Made by a program: the position numbers and the translations under genes. Of a stretch of DNA of 64,000 bases, positions 45,743 through 57,019 are shown piece after piece. Positions within the stretch are counted from its first letter, which is position 1. Each line of letters begins with the position of its first letter. The notes under the pieces are model-generated. The model had not been told where the DNA came from, ran no database searches, and saw only the letters and a program-made list of their open reading frames with translations. The DNA comes from Asterias amurensis (Eukaryota > Echinodermata > Asteroidea > Forcipulatida > Asteriidae): contig NC_092659.1 of the NCBI RefSeq assembly GCF_032118995.1, positions 9,217,177-9,281,176 of the forward strand, in the 5' to 3' direction.

Positions 45743-47219
45743 AATGCATAATATGAAATACTTATAAATGTACAACAGCAAACATCATGTACAATGCTTT
45801 CCTGTGAGTTTGAAGCCATACACTTTTTAACAAGCTACCAATTTGCGTATACACTGTACATGTCCCACAAGAAAATGACACTGGTTTCCTCTTACCTTTA
45901 CTAATCGTGTATTTTACCATAGAGCATTTTGAGAAATCACATATCCTGAATAATTTGACAGTTTTTGCTTTCAAAGGCGTTTATAATACGGATTCATCTA
46001 CTGTTCATGCAAAAACATTCAGCGTCTGACTCCCTCGAGTGATGTGATGTAAAAGCACATGAAGTCCAACAGAAAAGAAATGTCCCAAAGAAGAAAGGCA
46101 AGGCCTGGTTGACTATCGGCAACACCCAAAATGTGTGTCGACCTTGCACATCTATGGCTGCTCACAATGAATAAAAACCACCACGAGTCCTCATGAACAC
46201 CAACACGAAGACAGCAATGGTTACGTAAAACCAGATAGAGAGTGTTGTCACAATGATGATTATTGGAAAATACCCCTAAAGCATTCAATTCCGCCGTTCA
46301 GGTGTTATAATCAATGAACAGTTAATGTTAAGTCGATCAAATAAAGCCATAATCCTGCGTGAAACAATATTCGTTTATTTGGGGTTATTATCGCTCAGAC
46401 CATGGATTTGGAGGTGAAAATAGATTTCTACCTCCATGCTCAGACACCTGTGGACTGAATTCCTGAACAAGTTGTAGCAGTTATCTTAAAAGGCAATAAT
46501 CCCATTCACCATTGTATGCGTCACGGGTACAATTACACTGAATATCGACCTATCCACCTTCATTCCTTTGTAGTAACCAAAAGTGGGCCCCATTTGAGAG
46601 TAAGCATCAAGTGTTAACAGTTGGCAATGCAGGAGTATTCTGTATTGTGTCTTTTGTAATACACTGTAGGAGTGGGTAAGATAACCCGTTTCACACGAGA
46701 GTAATTTAGCAAGGGTTGATGCTAGATTGTACCATGGTTGTAAGATTGTAACAAATTGTACTTCGTGTAAAAGGACAACGATTTTGTTCTATTGTACAAG
46801 TTGTCTTGCAAATTCTTTTCAAACATTGCTACTTACAATCATGCTTAAATTAAGCAAGGGACCCCAGTTAAATTGCTGTCATGTGAATAGCGCTTGTGTG
46901 AGTCATGATCAAATTAGCGCTCTAATCCTGTATAACTTGAGGCGTGCAATAATAACCAATAGTCGTTGGTCTTAATGTTTTGGTGAGTTATTGATGATGG
47001 TTTTTATTTGAAAAATTAATCCACAGGCACATATTCAGAAAATCTAACCACACATTGTCTTTATGACTTGATGATGGTACTAAACATTTAATTAACATTT
47101 AACTAATGGTTTATGTCGTCACATAGAGTTGGCCGCTTTTTTGTTTGTTTCACATCGAATGCAATATTGATACTTAAATGTCATTGACTGTTGATGTTAA
47201 TTAAAATACAACAGTTCAA
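45743..47219. other. No gene or repeat recognised
   Basis: Both strands were read. Open frames are short and no splice-bounded coding segment stands out. Confidence 0.35.
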
Positions 47220-47223
47220 TTAA

Positions 47224-47601
47224 AGGCAGTGGACACCATTGGTAATTGTCAAAGACTAGCCTTCACAGTTAGTATCTCAACATATACATAAAATAACGAA
47301 CCTGTGAAAATTTGAGCTCAATCGGTCATCGAAGTTGCGAGATAATAATGAAAGAAAAATAACCATTGTCGCACAAAGTTGTGTGCGTTTAGATGGTTGA
47401 TTTCGAGACCTTAAGTTCTAATTCTGAGGTCTCGAAATCAAATTCGTGGAAAAGTACTTCTTTCTCGAAAACTATGGCACTTCAGTGAGGGAGCCGTTTC
47501 TCACAATGTTTTATACCATCAACCTCTCCCCATTACGCGTCACCAAGAAAGGTTATATGCCAATAATTATTTTGAGTAATTACCAATAGTGTCCACTGCC
47601 T
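47224..47601. mobile_element. MITE family B, copy 11
   Basis: TTAA (47220-47223), AGGCAGTGGACACCATTGG ... GTGTCCACTGCCT, TTAA (47602-47605). Confidence 0.9.
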
Positions 47602-47880
47602 TTAAAGTATTTTGACCTTGTTTTTTTTCATCTTTTTTACTGAAGAAACGTGGTATATTTTACCCATATAATTTGTGTGAAGCAAAAGTTCCATGGGTGA
47701 AAGCCTTTACACACATTTAATAAGCAGCAGCTAGGGCAACACTGCATTAGCCCTTTTTTAACTGATGTCGATCACCATCATTGTCAACAACTTCTGACAA
47801 CGCTCTTCACTTTTGGTACTTCGTGATGACCAAGTGGTTCATAGTCGAGTGCCTGACTAAATAAAACCATGATAAAACTT

Positions 47881-48258
47881 ACAGGTACTGGAAACTATTG
47901 GTAATTACCCAAAATAATTGTTAGCATAAAACCTTACTTGGTAACGAGTAATGGGAAGAGGTTGGTAGTATAAAACATTGTGAGAAACGGCTCCCTCTGA
48001 AGTAATGTACTTTTCGAGAAAGAAGTAATTTTCCACGGATTTGATTTCGAGACCTCACATTTAGAATTTGAGGTCTCGAAATCAAGCTTCTGAAAGCACA
48101 CAACTTCGTGTGACAAGGTGTTTTTCTTTCATTATTATCTCGCAACTTCGACGACCGATTGAGCTCAAATTTTCACAGGTTTGTTATTTTATGCATGTGT
48201 TGAGATACAATAACCGTGAAGGCTAATCTTTGACAATTACCAATAGTGTCCAGTGTCT
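47881..48258. mobile_element. MITE family B, copy 12
   Basis: The left end AGGTACTGGAAACTATTGG has lost its clean TTAA. The right end GTGTCCAGTGTCT is followed by TTAA (48259-48262), which is also the left flank of copy 13. Confidence 0.85.
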
Positions 48259-48262
48259 TTAA

Positions 48263-48628
48263 AGGCAATGGATACTATTGGTAATTACTCAAAGTAATTT
48301 TTAGAATAAAAACTTAATTCGTAACGAGCAGTGGATAGTATAAAACACTGTGTGAAACCGGCTCCCTCTGAAGTAAGAAGTAATTTTCCACTAAAAAAAA
48401 TATTTGAACTTAATTTCGAGACCTCGAAGGGGTCTTTGAGGTCTCGAATTCAAGCATCTGATGAAAGCACACAACTTCGTGTGACGAGTTTTTGTTTTTT
48501 TCATTCCACTCTCGCCACTTTGACGACCAACTTTTCACAGGTTTGTTATGTCGTTTATATGTGTTTATGTTGAAATACACTAAGTGTGATGAATGATTTA
48601 TGACGATTACTGATGATGTCTATTGTCT
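48263..48628. mobile_element. MITE family B, copy 13, abutting copy 12
   Basis: AGGCAATGGATACTATTGG follows the shared TTAA; the right end is followed by TTAA (48629-48632). The core is diverged (GAGACCTCGAAGGGGTCTTT). Confidence 0.85.
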
Positions 48629-48632
48629 TTAA

Positions 48633-49711
48633 CAGTTGGCGGCAATTACTGGGGAAAATAGGCGAGGGTGGGGGTGGCCTTTTCCCCGTGACTGTGAATT
48701 GAAGAAATCTAAAATAATCCATTCATTCTACACAAACTAATACGAGGAACGTGACGTAACACATGGCTGCTGCTGAACACTTTATTTACCTCAGTTACAC
48801 TGTTAAGTTTGAAGTGTAAATTTACCTACGTATATGTTGCTGATGTTATGAATAGGGCGAGTTAGTAGAGCAAATAAAAAGACAATGCACCGAAATAACA
48901 GTACACCGTACTACATGTCTAGGCCCTACTACAATCACTGTTATAGGTAGCCAGTGGGTGATGGGTGAATTCGACTTTGTATCACGGCCCAGTCCAAAGC
49001 ACAATATTAATAGTTTGAGTACGATGCTTTTTAATGAGTTTGGAAGAGAAAAAATATATCAGATATTTAGACCTAATTAACATAATTTAAACCTAATTAA
49101 CATAATTGAACTAACTTTTTGTGGATAGTCATAAAAAAACAATACTTTTTGTTTTTACCGTTATTTAAATTATGTACTAATTAGGTCTAAGCATCCCCCT
49201 TTTTCTCTTATCTTAAGTTGACATAGTATACATGTACAATGTATACCTTAATTAGTTGTACAAAACTGTGGTCAAACGAGTGATGAAGGATCTTGAACTA
49301 AGGCAAGTGAAGTTTGTTCTTGCTCAACATTCACCGATTGTTTAAGAACCAAATGGATGTATATTGGAAAGAAATTGAATATGTGGTTGAAAGGTTTTTG
49401 CCATCAACTTAAGTAAACTTAGGTTGAGTGGAATAGGTTGATGGGAATAACCTTTTTAACCCCATATTCAATTTCTTACAAGTAAGTTATTAAAGATTGT
49501 AACAGATAACAACGAAAACCATTAATCCATCTACCCGTAGGACTATCAGGTGATAGGTGTCTACTTTTCTAACAGTTTCTCATAGTCCTTGTTTTACTTC
49601 AGATGGCATTTCCTCTCGTACTATTAAATTTCTCAAGGAAGTTTGTGTTTTAAAAGTAAGTTTTAAAGTATTTGAACTTCAGAGGCCGGTTCTCAAGCTA
49701 TGTTACTGTTC
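48633..49711. other. No gene; two small foldbacks
   Basis: Arms AGACCTAATTAACATAAT at about 49067-49090 and ATTATGTACTAATTAGGTCT near 49175-49190 form one hairpin. Arms AGAAATTGAATATGTGGTTG at 49369 and CCCCATATTCAATTTCTT at 49460-49478 form another. Neither carries coding sequence. Confidence 0.55.
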
Positions 49712-49715
49712 TTAA

Positions 49716-50293
49716 AGACAGTGGACACTATTGGTATTTGTCAGAGACTAGTCTTCTCACTTGGTGTATCTCAACATATGCATACAATAATAAACTTGTT
49801 AAAATTTGAGCTCAATTGGTCATCGAAGTTGCGAGATAATAATGAAAGAAAAAACACCGTGGTCACACGAAGTTGTATGCTTTCAGATGCTTGATTTCGA
49901 GACCTCAAATTCTAAACTTGAGGTCTCGAAATCAAATTTGTGGAAAATTACTTCTTTCTCGAAATGTCACTTCAGAGGGTGCCGTTTCTCACCATATTGT
50001 ATCGATTTTGGTCACTTCGTACCCGAGTCACTTCGTACCCGAGTCACTTCGTACCCAAGTCACTTCGTACCCAAGTCACTTCGTACCCAAGTCACTTCGT
50101 ACCCACGTCACTTCGTACCCAAGTCACTTCGTACCCAAGTCACTTCGTACCCAAGTCACTTCGTACCCAAGTCACTTCGTACCCAAGTCACTTCGTACCC
50201 AAATTGTGGTACTATCAACCTCTCCCCATTACTCGTAATGAAGAAGGGTTTTTGCTAATAAATACATTGAGTAATTACCAATGTCCACTGCCT
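49716..50293. mobile_element. MITE family B, copy 14, expanded by an internal minisatellite
   Basis: TTAA (49712-49715), AGACAGTGGACAC ... ATGTCCACTGCCT, TTAA (50294-50297). Between the GCCGTTTCTCACC word and the CTATCAACCTCTCCCC word, where other copies have about 15 bases, lies the 16-bp array. Confidence 0.9.
50011..50202 (+). repeat. Minisatellite, 16-bp unit x 12
   Basis: GTCACTTCGTACCCAA repeats exactly 12 times over 192 bases. The first units read CCCGA and one reads CCCAC. All three plus-strand frames stay open through it, which explains the overlapping 120-150 codon open frames here. Confidence 0.95.
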
Positions 50294-50297
50294 TTAA

Positions 50298-51508
50298 ACA
50301 GATGAGCAATGGTGTAGCTTAACTAAAGTAAACCGTTGAGGTTAAACAAGTTAAGGGTAATCCAATCTTACCTATAAAACAACCATGTGTCTCCGTATCT
50401 TGCATGTCAAGTACCCTATCGTACTTCCAGAGCAGTCCACTCTATTGTACTGTTACCAGGAACAGCGGGCCGGGATAATTCGCTGGAAAGCCCCTTGAAA
50501 TACAGTTGTCATGTCAGCGCTGATTCGCGGTAGTCAAGTAGCAGTTTACAGTAGTGTGACACTGTGTACGTGTGTACTCACTATACACAACAAATCATAA
50601 AGGTAAGAGGTAGAAAGCCCAATGTTGTTGCTGCACTACATCGAGGGCATACTTTCCGGGTGGGTGATTATCAGTACACAATCGCCGTGTGGAGCATTTG
50701 CACGGTTCTTGTATAAAGCAAAGTTTCTTTTGTTGGAAGCCTGGCAATACATCCTTGATCTATGACTATTCATGTTGACTTTGTATGTGCAATTGTAAAT
50801 CCGGGAGGCAGGGCCAACTTTTTAAGGTCGAAAGGCCCACCAAAAGTCACTCTTACTTTATTCAGCTTGCCATAGGTGGGGTGGGGACATGCCGTCGTTC
50901 CTCAAACTCTTCATCCTAACCGAGATTAATTTTAGGACTTTGGATGAGTTATATTGTTACGTATCCATAGACTTTAGGAAGAACCCATCCTAAGTTAGAA
51001 CGAGTTACGTACTCGTCCTAACTCGAGAAAGCATTAATCCAAGCATTTCGTGAAATCGGCTGCAGAGGTATAAGAAAGGGCAGAGAAGGGCAGGAAAATA
51101 ATGTCAACCGGAGAATGTGTCTCCCACATGGGAAATTAGAGAGGTTTCCAAAGTGTACGGATACAGATACCGATACGTACTCGACACGTAACCGCCGACT
51201 ATCGTATTTTGCACACACGTTAGCATCGGATGAACTACGACAGCTCATACACGTCTTAGAAAAACGGAAAACCTTTTTGCAGACTTTCATATTGTCTTTT
51301 TGTGCCAGATCAAAAACAATTCCAATGGAATTGCTTTCACTGGTGCCGTGCTTGATATAACAACAAATTTAGCCAATTGTTGCGAACACTACGATGAGAA
51401 AATGCAGTGTATTCACGGCTGACGTGAACGGATACGGTTACAATATCCGTATTTGTATCTGTATCTATCAAATCTAGAGAATGCAGTTATTCCTTAAGAT
51501 GTTATTTT
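50298..51508. other. No gene recognised; degenerate foldback at 50900-51060
   Basis: TTAGGACTTTGG... and ...ACGAGTTACGTACTCGTCCT, followed by AACTCGAGAAAGC and TTTCGTGAAATC, resemble fragments at 8545-8615 and 18358-18390. Inverse words GATACAGATACCGATACG (51161) and ATCCGTATTTGTATCTG (51444) hint at another old hairpin. Confidence 0.4.
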
Positions 51509-52250
51509 GTTTTATATAACGCCCAAGCATGATCCTTGCCATTTGATTGGAGGATTGTCCGTCACGTCTTAGCAAATAAAAGTACCATTGCACGCTACGT
51601 CACTCAGCATGCATTTTTCGTTCCATCCGAAAAGTGTTATTGTATGCTGAGCAAAAAACATCACTGCGTGCGCGTGTCTTTGGTAACGCAGAAGTGTTAC
51701 TACAAGGCACATACATATAGTATACAAATATTGACTGCTTCGAGTGCTATGGTTAAAACTATGACTCCCGAGGTGATCCCCGGGAGCCTTCTATTTTCCC
51801 GAGACGAAGCTACGGGGATCACCGAGGGAGTCATAGTTTTTAACCATTGCACGAGTAAAAGCAGTCAATATTTGTTTCATAACACCCTAAACATTTCTAA
51901 ATACCGTACTATTATTATTAAGTTACAGACCTGAATGCTACAATCCATGGACGACGCGAATACAGATTGCAAACACTTTTACTGTGCTGCATGTAGTGAG
52001 TGTCGTGCAATCCGAAATGGTTACAGACTATTAATTCATCATCATCGTACACGCAACGGACGTCTGGGTACTGCACGCTGTGTGCTAGTCTGTCGGACTA
52101 GCGCACGGCGCCGTGTGCTAGTCTTCGGACCAGCGCATGGCAAACCGACGCACTATCACACGACCGTCGTCTAGCAAAACTAAGACATGTCATGTGATGG
52201 GCTCTAAACCAATGAGCAGGCAGAATACTTGCAAGGGGTGTTATAAAATA
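51509..52250. mobile_element. Large foldback element F with central ~110-bp hairpin
   Basis: The ends pair loosely (TTTATATAACGCCCAAGCAT at the left; inverse of GCAAGGGGTGTTATAAA at the right). A long hairpin at about 51760-51845 has arms ACTATGACTCCCGAGGTGAT and ATCACCGAGGGAGTCATAGT. A second GC-rich segment near 52080-52140 carries GTGTGCTAGTC repeats. It shares words with element E. The 132-codon open frame inside is an artefact. Confidence 0.6.
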
Positions 52251-52269
52251 TAATTTTATATATATGGGC

Positions 52270-52630
52270 ACATACTAGCATTCTGCAACTGCGTGTCTCA
52301 AGATAGCTGTACTGCTGAACGCACATTGTCAAACAGGCCGACCCAAAAGAAACGTGTGCAATTTCACAATTAGAAATTGTAGGCCTACGCTTTGTTTATT
52401 TTGAAAGTTGTATCCTCCAATCAACATGACAAATATCTACTTGGATGTTATATAAAACAAATAATGAGTGTTTTTCATTCGTGCAATAGTGCAAATATGT
52501 TCATTCGTTGAAAGATGAAATGTTCCATTCAACTCGGCTCCGCCTCGTTGAACAGAACATTCCATTATTTCAACTCATGAACATATTCGCACCATTGCAC
52601 TCATAAACATTCATTATTTGTATAATATTC
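52270..52630. mobile_element. Family E foldback element, copy 2 (reverse of 45205)
   Basis: It starts with ACTAGCATTCTGCAACTGCG, continues through AACAGGCCGACCCA and AATTTCACAATTAGAAATTG, and ends with the hairpin AATAATGAGTGTTTTTCATT ... CATAAACATTCATTATTTG around a loop containing GGCTCCGCCTC. Confidence 0.7.
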
Positions 52631-52978
52631 ACCAAAGAAGTTACCTTTACTGTTTACAACGATTGAGTTTCTATGATAATTCCATAAAGGCCCCATTACA
52701 GCAAATAAAATGCAGTTTACAAGCTAATATAGTTATTAGAGTTTAAAACCGTCAACAAGCTTTAATAGTAGGTATAAGCATACTGAACAGTACTTTACTG
52801 CCATGTCTGTAGGTATGTCATGTCAGTAGGTGGCGCCCTAGCGTTTCCAATGGCACGTTTCAACTAAAATCCTACATTATTATAAGCATGATTATAATAT
52901 CGACTCTTCGGAAGAATTATATCAGCACTTCATTCAATTACTTATAACTATTTTACCTGGTGACCATGTTCCTTTTAA

Positions 52979-53316
52979 AGGCAGTGGACACTATTGGTAA
53001 TTACTCAATTATTAGCATAAAACCTTGATGGTATAATGGTTGCTGGTGTAATACATTGTGAGAAACAGCTCCCTCTGAAGTGCCATAGTTTTCGAGAAAG
53101 AAGTAATTTTCATCGAATTTGATTTCGAGACCTCAGATTTAGAACTTGAGGTCTCGAAATCAACCATCTAAACGCACACAACTTCATTCTTTCATTTTTA
53201 TCTCGCAAGTCGATGACCGATTGAGCTCAAATTTTCACAGGTTTGTTAATTCATGCATATGTTGAGATACTGTGAAGGCTAGTCTTTGACAATATTACCA
53301 ATAGTGTCCACTGCCT
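52979..53316. mobile_element. MITE family B, copy 15
   Basis: TTAA (52975-52978), AGGCAGTGGACAC ... GTGTCCACTGCCT, TTAA (53317-53320). A short internal deletion removes the GTGTGACAAGG part of the core. Confidence 0.88.
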
Positions 53317-53576
53317 TTAAATAAATCGTTGCATTGTTAATGTAAAAATACATAAGTGTAATCAAATGATTCAATGTAAGTTAACAGCTAGGTTTTGTCA
53401 TGGCTTCATCTACCGTTGACAATTGATGCATTTGTACACAAAGCAAGAAGAGATTAGTCCTGCCCCTTTCTAACCGAATCACTGCCCCTTGATTGAAACC
53501 CCTTTAGGACGTGTGGTACGGTCCATCTTAGGATATAAATGCCTATGAAATGACCAGTTGGTATGGTGTGGATTAA

Positions 53577-53944
53577 AGGAACACGTTGCCTTGGATCGGT
53601 CGAGTTGGTCTTTGAAAAGCGTTTGTAACCGTTTTTTATAAAATGCATGACGTGTAGAAAGATGTTGTAAAAGTAGAATACAATGATCTACACATACATG
53701 CCTCGAAATTGCACGGTTTTCCTTTTACCTCGTCGACTAACACGGTCGGCCATTTATGGGAGTCAAATTTTTGACTCCCATAAATGGCCGACCGTGTTAG
53801 TTCGCACACGCATTTTCGAGTTAAACTTGTGTGGATCATTGTATTCTACTTTTAAAAGATCTTTCCAACCATATGCATTTGATAAAAAACAGTTACAAAC
53901 GCTTTTAATAGACCAACTCGTCCGATCCAAGACAACGTGTTCCT
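53577..53944. mobile_element. MITE family A, copy 4, in the duplicated flank
   Basis: TTAA (53573-53576), AGGAACACGTTGCC ... GACAACGTGTTCCT, then TCTG (TTAA lost on the right). The paralogous place at about 61730-61770 has no such insert. Confidence 0.85.
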
Positions 53945-54044
53945 TCTGACAGAATTAGTCTCAAAACAACTGAACAGAGCTTTGAGTCCTCTCTCAGTAA
54001 AAAACGCATCCCACCTCCCTTTGATTGGTTGAACGGCTCAGTGG

Positions 54045-54600
54045 AAACTAATTAAGGGAATAAAAGGGGAGCGACGAGTTCTTAAACGGCCGTTTAAAAC
54101 CGGCAGGGTCGTGGTCGTGTGATAAAGGCCCTCGCCTTCGGCTCGGGCCTTTATCGCACGGCCACGACCCTCCAAGGTTTCAAACGGCAGTTTAAGAACA
54201 AGTCACTACTCTTTAATTCCCATTCATCAATACATTTTGGTTAAAAGGCGTAATAAAGTAAGAAACTCTGTAAAACTTATCCGTTTTCCGACGTCCTTGA
54301 GCTTTGTACGTGGGTTGCATTTTTATGACTGAGACAGTTTTCGTAAATGCATCGTGCGCGTAGTTAGTCTTGGTGCACGACGTTTCTTGTTTTCCTTTCA
54401 CACACAGCGCAGCCAACTCACCAACAGCGCCCGCAACGCCCGTAACGAGAAACGTCTTGCACCAAGACAAGCGTGTAGTATCCGAAAACAACCGGTTATA
54501 AACAGAGCTCCAGCTGGTTATTATCAACCGTTTAATCATCCCTACGTGACGTGCTCTCCACCAATACGAATAGCGAAACTGTTTGAGTTATTTATGAATA
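54045..54600. mobile_element. Family D-like foldback, copy 3, in the duplicated flank
   Basis: Arms AGTTCTTAAACGGC... / ...GCAGTTTAAGAACAAG surround a GC-rich hairpin (AGGGTCGTGGTCGTGTGATA / TTATCGCACGGCCACGACCC). It is followed by a second inverted pair (GTCTTGGTGCACGACGTTTC at about 54370, inverse near 54450-54470) and by CCACCAATACGAATAGCGAA as in copy 1 at 5.4 kb. It is absent from the paralogous site near 61885. Confidence 0.7.
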
Positions 54601-54789
54601 ATGATTGACTCAATGTTAATGCTACAGTCAATCAGTAAGATTTCATGAAATGATTTGTCGGTTTTGAATAATAGTTCGTGGATTTCTTTGAATAATGATT
54701 TTTTCACATTCTTCAGTAGGACTGATTCTCTCGATTTGTTCGTTTTAATTGTCTTGCAAATGTATCGTTTTCGACAATGCCTTTGACAC

Positions 54790-56727
54790 TCACACGCGAT
54801 GCATGATCTTGACCGATTGAAGATCAGCCACGATTAGATCACCGGTAGGAGTAAACGTCATGCCAAAAGGATTGTACATGCCATGAGCTACACAGCCGAT
54901 GTGCTCACCTAATGCGTGGTAATGATGTATCTCACACGTTCCCACACTACCGTCACCATGAACAGACACGTAGATGTCTCCAGCATCGTCGCAGCACACA
55001 CCAGCAGGTTTTACAGGTTTGCCGTCAATGGAGGTGCTGATATTGAACACCTCCTTTCCCATGAAATCCAAACAAACTAATTTCATCTTGTAGTAGTTTG
55101 TGAAGATCAGTCGATCCTTGCTGCTTACAGATAGCCCGGACAGATTTTCTATTTCGGCATGATGTTTTATAGAAATGGTAGATCCATCCATATTATGGAG
55201 AGATATAACCTTTCTCTTACAGTCAGCCACTGCAATCCGATCTTTCTCGTCCACTGCGATTCTACTGAGTAGACTCTCTGACTGCCCCACGACTTCATTC
55301 TGCGAGGGTATGAACTGACGAATGTATCTCAGTTCTCTATCATAAACCTTTACACCCTGTCCGTCAGTAACCAGAAGCAGGTCATCAGAGGTCACACAAA
55401 CACCGTAAGTACTATATAGTTGACCATCCTCTGTTTCACTTTGAACACCAGTAGATTTGTAACAATTCTTTGATGTAAATGTGGATAATAGATTCCTCTT
55501 TATATCAGTAACGACAATGTCACCATTGCTAAAGCAAGCAACGTCTGCTGCCATCTTGAACTCCCCCTCACCTTCCCCTTCTTTACCAAACTCTGTCATC
55601 ACCTCCCACTTCTCTTCCTCTAGTATTTCACCGATATCCGCATCAGTGACGACATCATGACCTTTGAACCTGATGAATGACTTACTATGCTGCACTGTTT
55701 GAAACTGGAGCTCTTTGTGGAATGTCAAGTTGTGCATAACCTTTGGCTTGAGGTCCAGCAGCTCAAAGTTATCAGCATGTTGCATCAAGTCATTGACTGA
55801 AGCTACGATCTGCTCTGCACGGCTCATCTTATTGTGATTGCTACTCAGTTTGCTATTAAAATCCTCACCCCTTTCTTGACTGATTTGAGAGACTCTTTCT
55901 TGGAGGAGGCGAGATGCGTTTCTTATCTTGGTGACTTCCTCTTCCTCCTTAGCCAAAATATATCGAAGAGCCCGGTCGACCATGAGTTGTAATCTACGCT
56001 GTGAGTGTTTGATAGAGTCATCCACTTTTTGAAATTGCTTGCGACATTCATCAAACTTCATCAATGCCTCTTCAACAGCTTGACGATAAGATCGAATGGA
56101 ATCATTGATTTCAGAGAGAACGTGGTTTTGTGCTCGGTGATCGTGTGCCACACATTTTAGACACACAAGTAAATCACACGTGTCGCAATAAAAACACAGT
56201 TCCTGGTCAGTGTGTTTCCGGCACTTTGGAGATTGAGTTTTGTCCGTGTCTTTGGGTCGCTCATTTGATGAGGCGAAAGCATCAACGATTTGATGATGCC
56301 TGTTCATTTTTAATTTCGCGTGCTGTTCCACACATGCAGTGCAGAGTTTTGCATCACAGTCAACACACCGTGAAACGGGTTCAAGACCTTCGTCGCATCC
56401 TTCACAAGTCGAGACAGGAGGATTGATGTCATCATCCGGACCTTCCAGATTGATGACGTCATCGATAAGCGAGCTCAAGAAAAAACAGTTAAAAAGAGCC
56501 GACACTCCCTTTTCTGGGATTGAAGTTTTCTCTCTACACACTGGACAAATTATACACTCCTCTTTTTGATCATGCTTGGCTACAAGTGCTTGAAGACATT
56601 TTAGGCAGAAGCTGTGCTGACAGTCCAGGATTTTCGGATCGGTAAACCGATTCAGGCAGATAGGGCATTCGATGTGTACATGTCTAATCTTGCAAGTGGT
56701 CTCAGTGGGTGGTGCAGCTTCGGCCAT
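54790..56727 (-). CDS. TRIM protein: RING, two B-boxes, coiled coil, NHL repeats; 645 aa, single coding exon
   Basis: The ATG at 56727 has a near-ideal context (ACCAAGATGGC); the open frame extends 6 codons further up but without an ATG. Domains: C3HC4 RING at 21-64 (CPIC, CQHSFCLKC, CPVC), B-box 1 at about 109-155 (CEGC, CVDCDAKLCTAC), B-box 2 at about 168-210 (CRKH, CDTCDLLVCLKC), coiled coil at about 215-330, then about 385-645 with NHL/beta-propeller repeats (FSNGDIVVTD, DRIAVADCKRKVI, GMTFTPTGDLIVADLQ). Length and order fit the TRIM2/3/56-like NHL group, with no filamin domain visible. Such proteins act as E3 ubiquitin ligases and RNA- or protein-binding regulators, some in innate defence. 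A splice acceptor (CGTTTTACTTCAG) 29 bases before the ATG implies a 5' UTR intron. A decayed partial copy lies 7 kb upstream. Confidence 0.93.
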   Translation of the reverse strand: MAEAAPPTETTCKIRHVHIECPICLNRFTDPKILDCQHSFCLKCLQALVAKHDQKEECIICPVCREKTSIPEKGVSALFNCFFLSSLIDDVINLEGPDDDINPPVSTCEGCDEGLEPVSRCVDCDAKLCTACVEQHAKLKMNRHHQIVDAFASSNERPKDTDKTQSPKCRKHTDQELCFYCDTCDLLVCLKCVAHDHRAQNHVLSEINDSIRSYRQAVEEALMKFDECRKQFQKVDDSIKHSQRRLQLMVDRALRYILAKEEEEVTKIRNASRLLQERVSQISQERGEDFNSKLSSNHNKMSRAEQIVASVNDLMQHADNFELLDLKPKVMHNLTFHKELQFQTVQHSKSFIRFKGHDVVTDADIGEILEEEKWEVMTEFGKEGEGEGEFKMAADVACFSNGDIVVTDIKRNLLSTFTSKNCYKSTGVQSETEDGQLYSTYGVCVTSDDLLLVTDGQGVKVYDRELRYIRQFIPSQNEVVGQSESLLSRIAVDEKDRIAVADCKRKVISLHNMDGSTISIKHHAEIENLSGLSVSSKDRLIFTNYYKMKLVCLDFMGKEVFNISTSIDGKPVKPAGVCCDDAGDIYVSVHGDGSVGTCEIHHYHALGEHIGCVAHGMYNPFGMTFTPTGDLIVADLQSVKIMHRV

Positions 56728-57019
56728 CTTGGTGAGAACGCACAATCCTGTAACCTGAAGTAAAACGAATGTCTTTTCTGTTTAATAGTTTTCCTACAAT
56801 CAGTGAGTGCAATAATTGATAGATATTTTAAGACACTAGGTGGCAGCAGACTCACTGATTACTGGGGAACTTGTGTCATTTGTTTGCCACACGAACAACA
56901 TACAATTTTGATGTTTTGAAGTTGCCTTCAAAATATAAATATTATGCTGTGTTTCTCGATAAGAAAAACTGGAAAAACAAAGCAAGATATTATTGTTTAA
57001 CCTTTCAAATTATTGTTGG
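56728..57019. other. TRIM 5' UTR segment and acceptor, then unassigned
   Basis: On the minus strand TTTTACTTCAG|GTTACAGG (intron/exon boundary at 56756/56755) lies just upstream of the ATG. I could not place the first non-coding exon. Confidence 0.55.

Larger units (their letters stand above)
53382..55513 (-). repeat. Segmental duplication, copy 1 (TRIM 3' half plus downstream flank)
   Basis: Homologous to 61536-63508 in the same orientation, beginning with GCTAGGTTTTGT...ATGGCTTCATCTACC and AGAAGAGATTAGTC, TAACCGAATCACTGCCCCTT, through the 3' flank (GTAAGATTTC...GTCGGTTTTG) and into the NHL-coding part of the gene. Copy 1 carries a MITE A and a family D foldback that copy 2 lacks. Confidence 0.85.

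Noticed and set aside
49806..50305. Three overlapping open frames of 120-150 codons
   Set aside because: Produced by the 16-bp array inside MITE B; the three frames encode the same peptide period, as expected for a stop-free tandem repeat.
51536..51934. 132-codon plus-strand open frame
   Set aside because: Entirely within foldback element F and crossing its hairpin.
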